This document shows, piece after piece, positions 10,599 to 19,537 of a DNA stretch of 64,000 bases. The notes under the pieces are model-generated. The model was not told the origin of the DNA. It saw only the letters and a list, made by a program, of their open reading frames with translations, and made no database searches. A program made the translations under genes and the position numbers. The stretch comes from Alishewanella tabrizica (GTDB lineage: Bacteria; Pseudomonadota; Gammaproteobacteria; Enterobacterales; Alteromonadaceae): positions 248,001 to 312,000 of the forward strand of contig NZ_BMYR01000002.1 in the NCBI RefSeq assembly GCF_014652375.1, in the 5' to 3' direction. Every line of letters starts with the position of its first letter. The stretch's first letter is position 1.

Positions 10599-10626
10599 AA
10601 ACCACCCTCAATGGGTGGTTTTTTTA
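10599..10626 (+). terminator. Intrinsic terminator after dnaJ
   Basis: AAACCACCC (10599-10607) pairs with GGGTGGTTT (10613-10621) around TCAAT and is followed by a T run. Confidence 0.88.
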
Positions 10627-10675
10627 TGCCAGCGGGGTACACTAGTTTACTGGGAAAGAAGTTCAAGGAGTTCAT

Positions 10676-11479
10676 ATGTTGAAAAAGCTATTAGTTACAG
10701 CGGTGTGTTCCGTATTAATTGCCGCGTGTGCGCAGTCGCCTACTGGCAGACGCCAAGTTATGCTGTTTGATAATAATCAGCTTAATACCATGGGTGCGCA
10801 AACCTTTGAACAAATGAAAACCGAAGAAAAGATCACGACCAATGCAGCTACCAACCGCTATGTACAATGTGTGGCTAATGCGTTATTGGCGGTGACACCT
10901 GATGAGTATCGCAAACAAAACTGGGAAGTCGTGGTATTTGACAGTGAGCAAGTAAACGCCTTCGCCTTACCGGGTGGCAAAATTGGCGTGTATACGGGCT
11001 TATTAAATGTGGCGAAAACCCCTGCGCAACTCGCGGCAGTGGTAGGACACGAAATTGGCCATGTAATGGCGGGGCATAGCAACGAACGTTTATCGACTAA
11101 CCAGTTTTTACAAGCGGGTTTAGCGCTAGCGGATGCCGGTTCAAAAGCTTACGGTGTGCAGTATCAGCAACAATTAATGGCGGCGTTAGGCTTAGGGGCA
11201 CAAGTCGGCGTGGCTTTACCGTTTAGCCGCACGCACGAAACCGAAGCGGATATTATTGGGTTAGAATTAATGGCGAAAGCGGGCTTTGATCCAGAAGACG
11301 CTGTGGTATTATGGCGTAATATGGCAGCGGCAAGTGGTGCCAGTGGCCCGCAGTTTCTCTCTAGCCACCCCGTGCCCGATACGCGTATTCGAACATTGCA
11401 GCAAACTATGCCACAAGCTGCTACACTGTTTACGAATCGCAAAGCGCAAGGTGCATTACCAAATTGTCGCAGAAACTAA
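10676..11479 (+). CDS. M48-family metalloprotease lipoprotein (LoiP/YcaL-like)
   Basis: The protein starts with a lipoprotein signal peptide and lipobox ending LIAAC (Cys18), so it is probably anchored to the outer membrane facing the periplasm. The zinc motif HEIGH is present with the downstream glutamate in HETEAD. At 267 residues it matches the small M48 proteases such as LoiP and YcaL that take part in envelope quality control. AAGGAG lies just upstream of the ATG. It follows the dnaJ terminator and is a separate unit. Which of the E. coli paralogues it corresponds to cannot be decided here. Confidence 0.88.
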   Translation: MLKKLLVTAVCSVLIAACAQSPTGRRQVMLFDNNQLNTMGAQTFEQMKTEEKITTNAATNRYVQCVANALLAVTPDEYRKQNWEVVVFDSEQVNAFALPGGKIGVYTGLLNVAKTPAQLAAVVGHEIGHVMAGHSNERLSTNQFLQAGLALADAGSKAYGVQYQQQLMAALGLGAQVGVALPFSRTHETEADIIGLELMAKAGFDPEDAVVLWRNMAAASGASGPQFLSSHPVPDTRIRTLQQTMPQAATLFTNRKAQGALPNCRRN

Positions 11480-11661
11480 GCGGTTGCTGTCAGATTTTTT
11501 TACAACTGGCCTGATACTTTTGGGCTAGATAAAAGCAAATATTAAGCAGATCAGGCACTCTACGTTAGTGGATCGATTTTTGCATACTTGTAGAAATTAA
11601 ATGTAGAAGTAAATTTGTTTGTAACCCAAGCATCAAACTCATAACTTGTTGGAAGCGCATT

Positions 11662-12288
11662 ATGCAAGGAAATAACCTGAAAGACCAAGACGCGTCAAAA
11701 TTAAACCGCCGTAAGTTTTTAACTAAAACCGGCGCGAGTTTTTTTATCGCTTCCATGCCAGCAAAATCCGTGTGGGGTGCTTGTTCTGTTTCGGGAGCCT
11801 TATCTGGTAATTTATCTCAAAACAATGACCGTCATGACTGCGAAATGCCAAGAATAGTGGGCGGTCGTTCTCCTGGTGGTTGGAAAAATTATGAGTCTGG
11901 TAATAATAGGCCGGGCAAGGTTAAAGCTTTTTTTGCTAATTCTACTGACTTAACATTCACTTGTTATGACAAAGAAGTTAAATTAGTCAAGAGTTTTATC
12001 CTACCCCTACCTGCCGATTTAGTGAGTGGTGTTAGAACTATTGAGGATGGTTTAAAATTTAACGGCACTGGTGATAATAATATCTTATGTCACCTATCTG
12101 CCGTATACCTAAATGCTTATTTTGGTTTTTATACGGATGTTTCAAAATCTCAAGCTGCTGAGTTAGTAAAAAAAATCTTTACGGCTTGGTATGTTAGGAA
12201 TATAACTTTGAATATGAACGATAATGTTGATAATTATTTCAAGTATTATGATGAAATTGCGTCCAATTATAGGAGTGTTTGTAAGTAA
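11662..12288 (+). CDS. Small Tat-exported protein of an HPr-rel-A cassette
   Basis: I do not recognise a characterised family. The N-terminus carries a twin-arginine type signal (NRRKFLTKTG followed by a hydrophobic stretch and a likely AxA-like cleavage site near SVWGA), so the folded protein is probably exported. The mature part of about 170 residues has a few cysteines (ACS near the N-terminus, HDCEMP, a LTFTCYD stretch and a C-terminal CK). It is the first gene of a tight four-gene run and is separated from the next by two bases. By position it may be the substrate of the downstream kinase and nucleotidyltransferase; that is inference. Base composition is more AT-rich than the flanking housekeeping genes. 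Confidence 0.75.
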   Translation: MQGNNLKDQDASKLNRRKFLTKTGASFFIASMPAKSVWGACSVSGALSGNLSQNNDRHDCEMPRIVGGRSPGGWKNYESGNNRPGKVKAFFANSTDLTFTCYDKEVKLVKSFILPLPADLVSGVRTIEDGLKFNGTGDNNILCHLSAVYLNAYFGFYTDVSKSQAAELVKKIFTAWYVRNITLNMNDNVDNYFKYYDEIASNYRSVCK

Positions 12289-12290
12289 TT

Positions 12291-12557
12291 ATGATTTTTT
12301 TTTGTTTTGAAAAGTACGTTTACTTGCATTTTTTTCGTGATAAAAGTGGTTTTGCAGTTTTTAATGGCTGCTCGGGTGATACATTTTTTGTTAAGTCTTT
12401 ATCATCCGAGACATCGCAACTATACACCTTACAGCACCTGTTACGTTTTACAGCAGCCGAGTTTTCACAAGCTTTAGGTATTGATGACAACGAAGCTGCC
12501 CAAACGTTAGATTTTTTATTAGTTAATAAACTGGTTGTCAACGTTAGTGAGATTTGA
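12291..12557 (+). CDS. PqqD-like small protein, HPr-rel-A system
   Basis: This 88-residue protein resembles the PqqD-related proteins found beside HprK-related kinase A. PqqD-type domains are peptide-recognition chaperones in RiPP pathways. The visible pattern is an N-terminal beta-rich half (FNGCSGDTFFV) and a C-terminal helical half (LQHLLRFTAAEFSQALGID). It starts two bases after the Tat protein and its TGA is directly followed by the ATG of the kinase gene, so translation is coupled. The family assignment comes from recognition of the context plus sequence and would need an HMM search. Confidence 0.7.
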   Translation: MIFFCFEKYVYLHFFRDKSGFAVFNGCSGDTFFVKSLSSETSQLYTLQHLLRFTAAEFSQALGIDDNEAAQTLDFLLVNKLVVNVSEI

Positions 12558-13403
12558 ATGCTTATAAACTGTGGTTTATACAGTTTTTATTTATCTACAA
12601 AAATTCCCGCTGTAATTCATAATACCCAATTAATTTATGGTGATTCGAGTTCTGTTGAGGTTGTGGCAGATTTTAATTTGTCGTTAACATCAACGTCATT
12701 GCTACGTAGGTTTTTTAAACCTCAAGTCAGCTTTCATTGTGATCAACACTCTCCATTTAAACCGCTACCGCAAAGTCAGGCTTATGCACTTTTGGAGTGG
12801 GGAATGAACTGGTGTGTAGCTGCACATGATTTCTCACATTTTTTGTTACATGCGGCTGTGCTTGTAAAAAACAATAAAGCTATTTTGTGCCCTGCTTCCC
12901 CTGGTTCTGGCAAAAGCACATTAAGTGCTTTTCTTGGCCTAAGTGGTTGGTTCGTTTACAGTGATGAAATGGCAATTATTGATATTGATAGTCAAAACGT
13001 TAAACCTATGTTTCGCCCTGTCTGTTTAAAAAACGACAGTATAGAGTTAATGAAAAACTGGCATCCAAGTGCAATTATCACTCCAGTATGCCGAGACACT
13101 CAAAAAGGTGATGTAGCTCATGTAAAGGTCTTGTCGTGGCAGCAATATCAGCAATTAACACCTGTACCAATAACTGCTTTGGTTTTCCCTAAATTCAAAA
13201 CAGGCTCTGAGTTAAAGCTTTATAAGTTAGATCAGTTAGATGCCTTTAGTCAGCTTAGTAGAAATGCTTTTAATTATAATGTTTTAGGTAAGACGGCATT
13301 TACTCTTTCGGCTGACATAGTTAGTAGGGCAGGTATATATCAAGCTGAATATAGTGACTTGACACAATTGGCAACATTTTTTGATGAGTTGGTACAGGCT
13401 TAA
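12558..13403 (+). CDS. HprK-related kinase A (P-loop Ser kinase-like)
   Basis: The protein has 281 residues with a Walker A motif in PASPGSGKST (about residues 112-121) followed by SDEMAIID, the arrangement of the HPr kinase C-terminal domain. Related kinases in lasso-peptide clusters (the PadeK/ThcoK group) phosphorylate a serine on a peptide; the HPr-rel-A group here has no established substrate. No HPr or phosphotransferase gene lies nearby, so a classical role in carbon catabolite control is unlikely. The TAATG overlap with the next gene indicates translational coupling. Confidence 0.8.
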   Translation: MLINCGLYSFYLSTKIPAVIHNTQLIYGDSSSVEVVADFNLSLTSTSLLRRFFKPQVSFHCDQHSPFKPLPQSQAYALLEWGMNWCVAAHDFSHFLLHAAVLVKNNKAILCPASPGSGKSTLSAFLGLSGWFVYSDEMAIIDIDSQNVKPMFRPVCLKNDSIELMKNWHPSAIITPVCRDTQKGDVAHVKVLSWQQYQQLTPVPITALVFPKFKTGSELKLYKLDQLDAFSQLSRNAFNYNVLGKTAFTLSADIVSRAGIYQAEYSDLTQLATFFDELVQA

Positions 13404-14506
13404 TGTTAACAATATCACCACAGCAGTTGTTACTTTATCTTGCACAGCCTGAGCGTTGTCTGACTTTGTCTTTAAATAATTGGCAGCAAATTATTTTACT
13501 ATTTCGAGAAGCGAAGTTATTGGCTTCTCTTGCTGCAGTATTAGAGCGACATAATTTGTTAGTTTCGTTGCCTGAGTTTGCAAAACGCCATTTAATATCT
13601 TCATTAGTTTACGCCGATAGGCAAGCACAGCAAATTAAGTTTGAGTGTCGGGAACTACAAGACACATTTATAAAAGCGGGTATAGAGCCAATCTACCTTA
13701 AAGGAGCTGCTTATACTTTGGCAAATACCCAAAATAGTCGTGGGCGAATTTGCAATGATTTAGATGTATTAGTAGCGAAAGCTGAACTTGGTGCATCAGA
13801 AGCTTTACTCAAGCAGCATAGATGGAAGACGGATAAGCTCAACTCCTACGATGAGCGATATTATCGCAAATGGAGCCACGAGATCCCGCCAATGGTGCAT
13901 TTATTGAGAGGGACGGTTTTAGATTTGCACCACAATTTATATCTGCCGATAAGTGGTCGTGCTGCTGATATGTCAATTTTTTTTAATCTAGTGATTAAAA
14001 CAACATCTGGAGCAACGGTTTTAAACCCTGAGGCGATGGTACTACACAGTATAATCCATCTTTTTATGAACGAGGAAACACAAAGTGCTATGCGTGACTT
14101 GTGGGACCTTCATTTACTTATTTCAGAGTTCAACTCGACAGATTTTTGGCAGAAGTTGCATAAGCTTGCTGATTCAACAGGTTTCAATCTTGAGTTAAAA
14201 TATTGTTTGGCAGCGTTACATCACTATTTAGGTCCAGCGTTAGATCCAATGTTAAGAAGTTACTACGAGGTAAATGCTTGCAATAAGCTTTGGGTTCGAA
14301 ACATTTTAATACCTGCACTTATTCCCGATCATCCTCTTGTTTGTAATTGGCAGCATCGTTGGGCGAAACGCCTTATATATTTTCGAGGGCACTGGTTGAA
14401 AATGCCCACGCATATTTTGATCAGTCATTTCGTGGTAAAAAGTTTTTTTGGCTGTAGAGATGCGTTATTTGGCAAATATCATTTTAACTCTAAAGGGCCT
14501 GATTAG
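13403..14506 (+). CDS. Nucleotidyltransferase-fold protein of the HPr-rel-A cassette
   Basis: This 367-residue protein belongs to the uncharacterised nucleotidyltransferase group (PF14907-like). The probable catalytic region is YLKGAAYTL...RICNDLDVLV, in which the NDLDVLV segment carries the paired Asp residues; a histidine-rich strand LDLHHNLY follows. Proteins of this fold accompany HprK-like kinases in lasso-peptide and related clusters. The gene overlaps its upstream neighbour by one base (TAATG) and its 3' end overlaps the convergent nhaC-like gene by 17 bases. The reaction and substrate are unknown. Confidence 0.78.
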   Translation: MLTISPQQLLLYLAQPERCLTLSLNNWQQIILLFREAKLLASLAAVLERHNLLVSLPEFAKRHLISSLVYADRQAQQIKFECRELQDTFIKAGIEPIYLKGAAYTLANTQNSRGRICNDLDVLVAKAELGASEALLKQHRWKTDKLNSYDERYYRKWSHEIPPMVHLLRGTVLDLHHNLYLPISGRAADMSIFFNLVIKTTSGATVLNPEAMVLHSIIHLFMNEETQSAMRDLWDLHLLISEFNSTDFWQKLHKLADSTGFNLELKYCLAALHHYLGPALDPMLRSYYEVNACNKLWVRNILIPALIPDHPLVCNWQHRWAKRLIYFRGHWLKMPTHILISHFVVKSFFGCRDALFGKYHFNSKGPD

Positions 14507-15809
14507 TTGTACGCCGTAACACAACAACCCCTAACGCCACAGCCAATAGCACCATACAATAGTAGTTATGAGTAATGGCTTGCCAAGGGGAAATATCAAA
14601 GCTGGCACCCAGTAACAACGCTTGTGCACCATAGGGTACAAGGCCTTGGCTGATACAGGCAAAAATATCGAGTAAGCTGGCGCTGCGTTTTGGGCTTATC
14701 TGATGCTGCTGCGCTAAATTACGGCTAACATCACCGGTTAACACTATCGCTACCGTGTTGTTAGCAATACACAAATTGCTGATAAAGGCTAAGGCTGCTA
14801 TCGCCAATTGCTGCGCTTTATTCCCTGCCAGTTTTAAACGGTTAGTGGCTTGCTGGACTTTTGACGAGATCCAGAGCAGTCCACCTTGTTGTTTTATAAA
14901 CTCACTCAGCGAGCTGACTAACATGGCCAGTAAGAAAATCTCTTGCACATTAGCAAAACCGGTTGCGATATCTTGCCCAAGATTACGTAAAGCGTAATCA
15001 GCAACAAAGCTCCCTTGTAGCGCGGCCAATGCGATACCCAGCAGCAATACCACAAAAACATTCAGTCCCATTACCGCTAATACTAAGATTGCTGCATAAG
15101 GTAACACGGCGGTCCAGCTAAAGGCCTCAACGGTTACAGCACTGGTTGGCGTTGTTAACAAACCGTAGAGGATCAGCGTAACAAGTGCAGCTGGCAGCGC
15201 GATCTTAATATTTTCTTTAAATTTATCTGACATATTGGCCCCTTGCGTGCGTGTAGCAGCAATGGTTGTGTCAGAAATAATCGATAAGTTATCACCAAAC
15301 ATGGCGCCGCTTAACAATACACCGGCTACCACTGCGGGGTTTAAATCGGCTTGATTGGCCAAGCCCACTGCGATGGGCGCTAAAGCGCCAATGGTGCCCA
15401 TTGAGGTTCCCATTGCGGTAGACACCAACGCTGCAATGACAAACAGACCCGGTAAAATAAACTGTGCAGGTATTACGCTAAGGCCGGCATTGACCACGGC
15501 ATCTACGCCGCCTGTGGCAGTCGCCACACTGGCAAACGCGCCTGCCAGTAAGTAGATTAAACACATGGTAATAATATTGCTATTACCCGCGCCTTTTACG
15601 ATCACGTCTATAGATTGCGTCAGCGGTGCACGATGCAGCCAAACTGCTAATATCAGTGCCGGTAAAATCGCCACATGGCCTGGTAATTGATAAAACGCAT
15701 AATCTACATTTTGGCTTTGAAAATACAGGCCGCTGCCAAGAAACAGCAACACAAACAGCAATAGCGGAATAAGCGAGCGCCGAGCGCCGCTGGTGACAGC
15801 ATAATTCAT
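14490..15809 (-). CDS. NhaC-family Na+/H+ antiporter-like membrane protein
   Basis: The 439-residue protein has about eleven predicted transmembrane helices and the conserved NhaC-superfamily segments STAMGTSMGTIGALAPIAVGL and GAMFGDNLSIISDTTIAATRTQG. These proteins exchange Na+ for H+, or amino or organic acids, across the inner membrane; the substrate cannot be fixed from sequence. It is transcribed alone, convergent to the HPr-rel-A cassette. Confidence 0.85.
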   Translation of the reverse strand: MNYAVTSGARRSLIPLLLFVLLFLGSGLYFQSQNVDYAFYQLPGHVAILPALILAVWLHRAPLTQSIDVIVKGAGNSNIITMCLIYLLAGAFASVATATGGVDAVVNAGLSVIPAQFILPGLFVIAALVSTAMGTSMGTIGALAPIAVGLANQADLNPAVVAGVLLSGAMFGDNLSIISDTTIAATRTQGANMSDKFKENIKIALPAALVTLILYGLLTTPTSAVTVEAFSWTAVLPYAAILVLAVMGLNVFVVLLLGIALAALQGSFVADYALRNLGQDIATGFANVQEIFLLAMLVSSLSEFIKQQGGLLWISSKVQQATNRLKLAGNKAQQLAIAALAFISNLCIANNTVAIVLTGDVSRNLAQQHQISPKRSASLLDIFACISQGLVPYGAQALLLGASFDISPWQAITHNYYCMVLLAVALGVVVLRRTTNQAL

Positions 15810-16073
15810 GATAGCAACCTCATAAAATGGCAGCGCACTATATAGATGGCCAGACGTCTTGTCAATTAATGGCCGCTGCTCAGCAGTAATAGGGTCTGCA
15901 TAATCATCACCCCAACAGGTGAACGTGTTATGGATAAAAATACGCTTACAGGCCGCTATGTTTTTGGCTACTGGAAACTGTGCAACGTTAGTGTACTATG
16001 GATAAAAAGTCACATACGTTAATGTAATAACTTATATTCCTATTTTGATATTTCACTGCTGCAGGGAGCCCGT

Positions 16074-17945
16074 ATGGCTACAGGACCTAAACTGATGTCA
16101 ACACGCTTTATCCCCTTTTTCTTTACTCAAGCTTTGGGGGCCTTTAACGACAACGTGTTCAAAAATTCGCTAATGCTCCTGCTCACCTTTACCGCTGCCA
16201 GTGCTATGCCTTGGAGCGTTGATGTGAGTATGAATTTAGCTGCCGGCTTATTTATTCTCCCTTTCCTGTTATTTTCAGCCACCGCAGGTACCTTGGCTGA
16301 TAGTGTGTGTAAAACCACCCTGATCCAACGTTTAAAGCTAGTAGAAATTGCGTTAATGTTGCTAGCGGCTGCCGCGTTTTTGTTTGAGCAGTATCTGTGT
16401 TTATTGCTGTTGTTATTTTTGATGGGAACACAATCTGCGTTTTTTGGGCCGGTAAAATACGCGATTTTGCCGCAACTTTTAACGGATAGACAATTGTTAG
16501 CGGGTAATGCGTGGGTAGAGATGGGCACCTTTATCGCCATTTTACTCGGGACCATTGTTGGCGGTTTGTTGGTAGGTATCGATAATGCCTTGCCATGGAT
16601 TGCCGGGTTAGTCGTCGTATTTGCTGTGTTGGGGTATCTGACGAGTAAAGCGATCCCTAAAGTCGGCGCCGTTGCTGGCGGGCCACGTTTTCAGTTCGCT
16701 CCTTGGCGGCAAAGTGTTGAAACCGTCAAAATCAGTTATCAAAATCGTACCTTGTACTTAGCCATTATGGCCATTAGCTGGTTTTGGTTTTTAGGTGCCA
16801 GCTATCTCACGCAATTTCCAAATTTCACCAAAACGGTATTGGGTGGTGATAACACGGTCGTCACCGCGTTATTGGTGGCCTTCTCAGTGGGTGTAGGAAT
16901 CGGTTCTCTTTTGTGCGAGCGCTTATCAGGCGAAAAAGTGGAACTTGGCCTGGTGCCTATAGGCTCTATTGGCTTAACTGTATTTGGTATCAGTTTATAT
17001 GTGAGTTCTCCCCAGCAGCTTGCCACGGAGTTAATGACGTTACCGGTATTTTTAAGTTCGGCTTTTGGTTGGTGGGTGTTAGTGGATTTGCTGTTAATCG
17101 GGGTATTTGGCGGGCTTTTTATTGTGCCATTATATGCCATGTTGCAACAACGGGCACAGCCTGAGCAGCGCGCTAGAATGATTGCCGCCAATAATATTTT
17201 TAATGCGCTCTTTATGGTGGTCAGTGCTGCTGCGGGTATTCTGTTTTTAAGTGTATTTGCCTTAAGTATCCCGCAGTATTTTTTGGTGCTGGCACTGATG
17301 AATGCCGTTGTGGCCATTTATGTTTATACCCGAGTTCCTGAATTTGTTTTACGGTTCGTTATTTACTTGCTAAGCCACACCTTTTACCGGGTAAATGCCA
17401 AGGGCTTAGCCCATATTCCCGACGAGGGGCCGGCAGTATTAGTGGCAAACCATGTTAGTTATGTAGATGCCTTAGTGATTGCAGGCGCGGTGCGCCGTCC
17501 GGTAAGGTTTGTTATGTATAAAGGCATTTATGACTTACCCATAGCAAATTGGCTATTTCGTGCTGCCAGAACAATTCCCATTTGTGGTAAGCAACAAGAC
17601 GAAGCCATTTACGAAGCGGCTTTTGCCGCGATTAAGCGCGAGTTAGCTGATGGCAATTTAGTGTGTATCTTTCCCGAAGGCCGCTTAACACAAACAGGTG
17701 ACATTGACAGTTTTCGCCCCGGCATCGAGCGTATCATTGCCGAAAGTCCTGTACCGGTAGTGCCGATGGCCTTAAAAGGCCTCTGGGGTTCTTTCTTTAG
17801 TCATTATGGCAAAGGGGCATTTCGGTTTAAAGGGCGGTTATGGTCTAAAGTTGCGCTTGAAGCCAGCCCAGCTGTGGCGCCAGAGCTGGTTAGTGCGGTG
17901 CAACTAGAGCAGCAAGTACGGCAATTACGAGGTGATGAGCGCTAG
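16074..17945 (+). CDS. LplT-like MFS transporter fused to PlsC-type acyltransferase
   Basis: The N-terminal 400 residues form a 12-helix major facilitator domain like the lysophospholipid flippase LplT (QALGAFNDNVFKNSL near the N-terminus). The C-terminal 200 residues are a PlsC/LPLAT acyltransferase with NHVSYVD (Asn459-Asp465) and FPEGRLTQTG. The likely job is import of lysophospholipids and reacylation at the inner membrane. In E. coli this uses LplT plus the separate bifunctional Aas; here the transporter and acyltransferase are one chain and the acyl-ACP synthetase domain of Aas is missing at the C-terminus. The ATG at 16074 has GGGA upstream. Confidence 0.9.
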   Translation: MATGPKLMSTRFIPFFFTQALGAFNDNVFKNSLMLLLTFTAASAMPWSVDVSMNLAAGLFILPFLLFSATAGTLADSVCKTTLIQRLKLVEIALMLLAAAAFLFEQYLCLLLLLFLMGTQSAFFGPVKYAILPQLLTDRQLLAGNAWVEMGTFIAILLGTIVGGLLVGIDNALPWIAGLVVVFAVLGYLTSKAIPKVGAVAGGPRFQFAPWRQSVETVKISYQNRTLYLAIMAISWFWFLGASYLTQFPNFTKTVLGGDNTVVTALLVAFSVGVGIGSLLCERLSGEKVELGLVPIGSIGLTVFGISLYVSSPQQLATELMTLPVFLSSAFGWWVLVDLLLIGVFGGLFIVPLYAMLQQRAQPEQRARMIAANNIFNALFMVVSAAAGILFLSVFALSIPQYFLVLALMNAVVAIYVYTRVPEFVLRFVIYLLSHTFYRVNAKGLAHIPDEGPAVLVANHVSYVDALVIAGAVRRPVRFVMYKGIYDLPIANWLFRAARTIPICGKQQDEAIYEAAFAAIKRELADGNLVCIFPEGRLTQTGDIDSFRPGIERIIAESPVPVVPMALKGLWGSFFSHYGKGAFRFKGRLWSKVALEASPAVAPELVSAVQLEQQVRQLRGDER

Positions 17946-18185
17946 TGTATAAATTAACACGCTGTATTATGGTAAAAGACCATCCGTCGCGATTTAGCGA
18001 CTGTTTAGCGCCGTATGCTTGATCCAAAGATGATGCAGCCCCATAGAGTAGTTAGTGAAACTTAAACGCTTAAGCCTGCGTGTTTATAATCGGTTTTTAC
18101 GCTTTATTTGCTAAATCCCAATTTGCTTGGCTGCTAAGCTAACGCATTGTGGGGTTTACGTTTTTTTCTATACTGGAGCAGCATA

Positions 18186-19340
18186 ATGTTAAACTTTTCC
18201 TACCAAAATCCAACGCGTATTATTTTTGGGCGTGAGCAAATTGCTCAGCTGAGCAGCCTCGTGAAACCAGATCAAAAAGTGTTGTTGATTTATGGTGGTG
18301 GCTCAATTAAAAAAAATGGCGTTTATGATCAAGTAACTCAGGCATTAGCGGGCAGTACTTTTATTGAGTTCTCTGGTGTAGAGCCAAATCCAAGCTTTGA
18401 AACCTTAATGCGGGCAACGGATATTGTCAGACGCGAAAAAATTGATCTGATTTTGGCCGTTGGTGGAGGCAGTGTTATTGACGGTGCCAAGTTTGTTGCT
18501 GCGGCCGCGTTATTTAAAGGTGATGCTTGGGATATTTTGGCTAAAGGTGCCAAAATTACTGAAGCTGTGGCACTTGGCTGTGTATTAACCTTGCCTGCGA
18601 CAGGCACCGAAAGTAATGGCAACTCTGTGGTGACCCGTTACGAAACGCAAGAGAAATTAGCTTTTTCAAGTCCACTAGTGTATCCGCAGTTTGCTATTTT
18701 AGATCCTACGGTAACTTTTAGCTTACCTCCGAAGCAAGCTGCAAACGGCGTTGTTGATGCGTTTGTGCATGTGATGGAACAATATTTAACCTATCCGGTA
18801 AATGCGCCAGTACAAGATCGTTTTGCGGAAGGCTTATTGCTGACCTTAATTGAAGAAGGCCCCAAAGTGTTAGCGGAGCCTGATGATTACGAGGTACGTG
18901 CTAACGTAATGTGGGCTGCAACGATGGCGTTAAACGGCTTGATTGGTCAAGGCGTACCCCAAGATTGGGCTACACATATGATTGGTCATGAAATTACCGC
19001 ATTATATGGCTTAGATCACGCGCAAACGTTGGCCATCGTATTGCCTTCATTGATGCAGCAACAGCGGCAACAAAAGCGTGCCAAACTATTGCAGTTTGGT
19101 CAGCGGGTTTGGCAATTACAGCACCAAGACGAAGAGCGCTTAATTGATGAAACCATTAGCCATACGCGTCAATTTTTTGAGCGCATGGGCGTACCTACAC
19201 GGTTAACCGATTATGGATTAAAAGCCGATGTGGTCGATAAGCTGGTAGATAAACTGGTACAGCATAAAATGGTTAAGTTGGGTGAGCATGGTGATATTAC
19301 GCCAGAGGTAAGCCGTACTATTTTACAACACGCCTTATAA
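18186..19340 (+). CDS. yqhD: YqhD-like iron-containing alcohol dehydrogenase / aldehyde reductase
   Basis: YqhD reduces short-chain and toxic aldehydes with NADPH. The 384-residue product has the nucleotide motif GGGSVIDGAKF, and metal ligands in DAFVHVMEQY and in HMIGHEITALYGLDHAQTLA. The ATG at 18186 is preceded by GGAGCA; the in-frame ATG at 18147 lacks a comparable site and adds a non-homologous tail. No adjacent regulator (such as YqhC) is present. It ends before a series of hairpins. Confidence 0.9.
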   Translation: MLNFSYQNPTRIIFGREQIAQLSSLVKPDQKVLLIYGGGSIKKNGVYDQVTQALAGSTFIEFSGVEPNPSFETLMRATDIVRREKIDLILAVGGGSVIDGAKFVAAAALFKGDAWDILAKGAKITEAVALGCVLTLPATGTESNGNSVVTRYETQEKLAFSSPLVYPQFAILDPTVTFSLPPKQAANGVVDAFVHVMEQYLTYPVNAPVQDRFAEGLLLTLIEEGPKVLAEPDDYEVRANVMWAATMALNGLIGQGVPQDWATHMIGHEITALYGLDHAQTLAIVLPSLMQQQRQQKRAKLLQFGQRVWQLQHQDEERLIDETISHTRQFFERMGVPTRLTDYGLKADVVDKLVDKLVQHKMVKLGEHGDITPEVSRTILQHAL

Positions 19341-19430
19341 CGCTGGGCGCGAGGTAACTGCTTCTAAAGCAGCATAAGCCAGCGTAAAGTTTAGCGCGAC
19401 TGAGCCAGAACGCATTTGGTATTCTGGCGC
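19340..19430 (+). other. Structured intergenic region after yqhD
   Basis: Two nested or serial inverted repeats precede the terminator. The outer pair is ACGCTGG (19340-19346) with CCAGCGT (19379-19385), enclosing CTGCTT (19358-19363) with AAGCAG (19367-19372). The second is GCCAGAA (19404-19410) with TTCTGGC (19422-19428). Function is unknown; it may be mRNA 3' end protection. Confidence 0.5.
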
Positions 19431-19446
19431 GCGTGTCACCTCCTTC

Positions 19447-19485
19447 AAACAGCCGTTTTTACTTAAAGACGGCTGTTTTGCTTTT
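19447..19485 (+). terminator. Intrinsic terminator after yqhD
   Basis: AAACAGCCGT (19447-19456) pairs with ACGGCTGTTT (19469-19478) around a 12-nt loop and is followed by TGCTTTTTT. Confidence 0.85.
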
Positions 19486-19537
19486 TTATCGGCGTTGCTT
19501 TTGTTTTAATAGCGCTATTTTTCAATAAGGCAAAATT

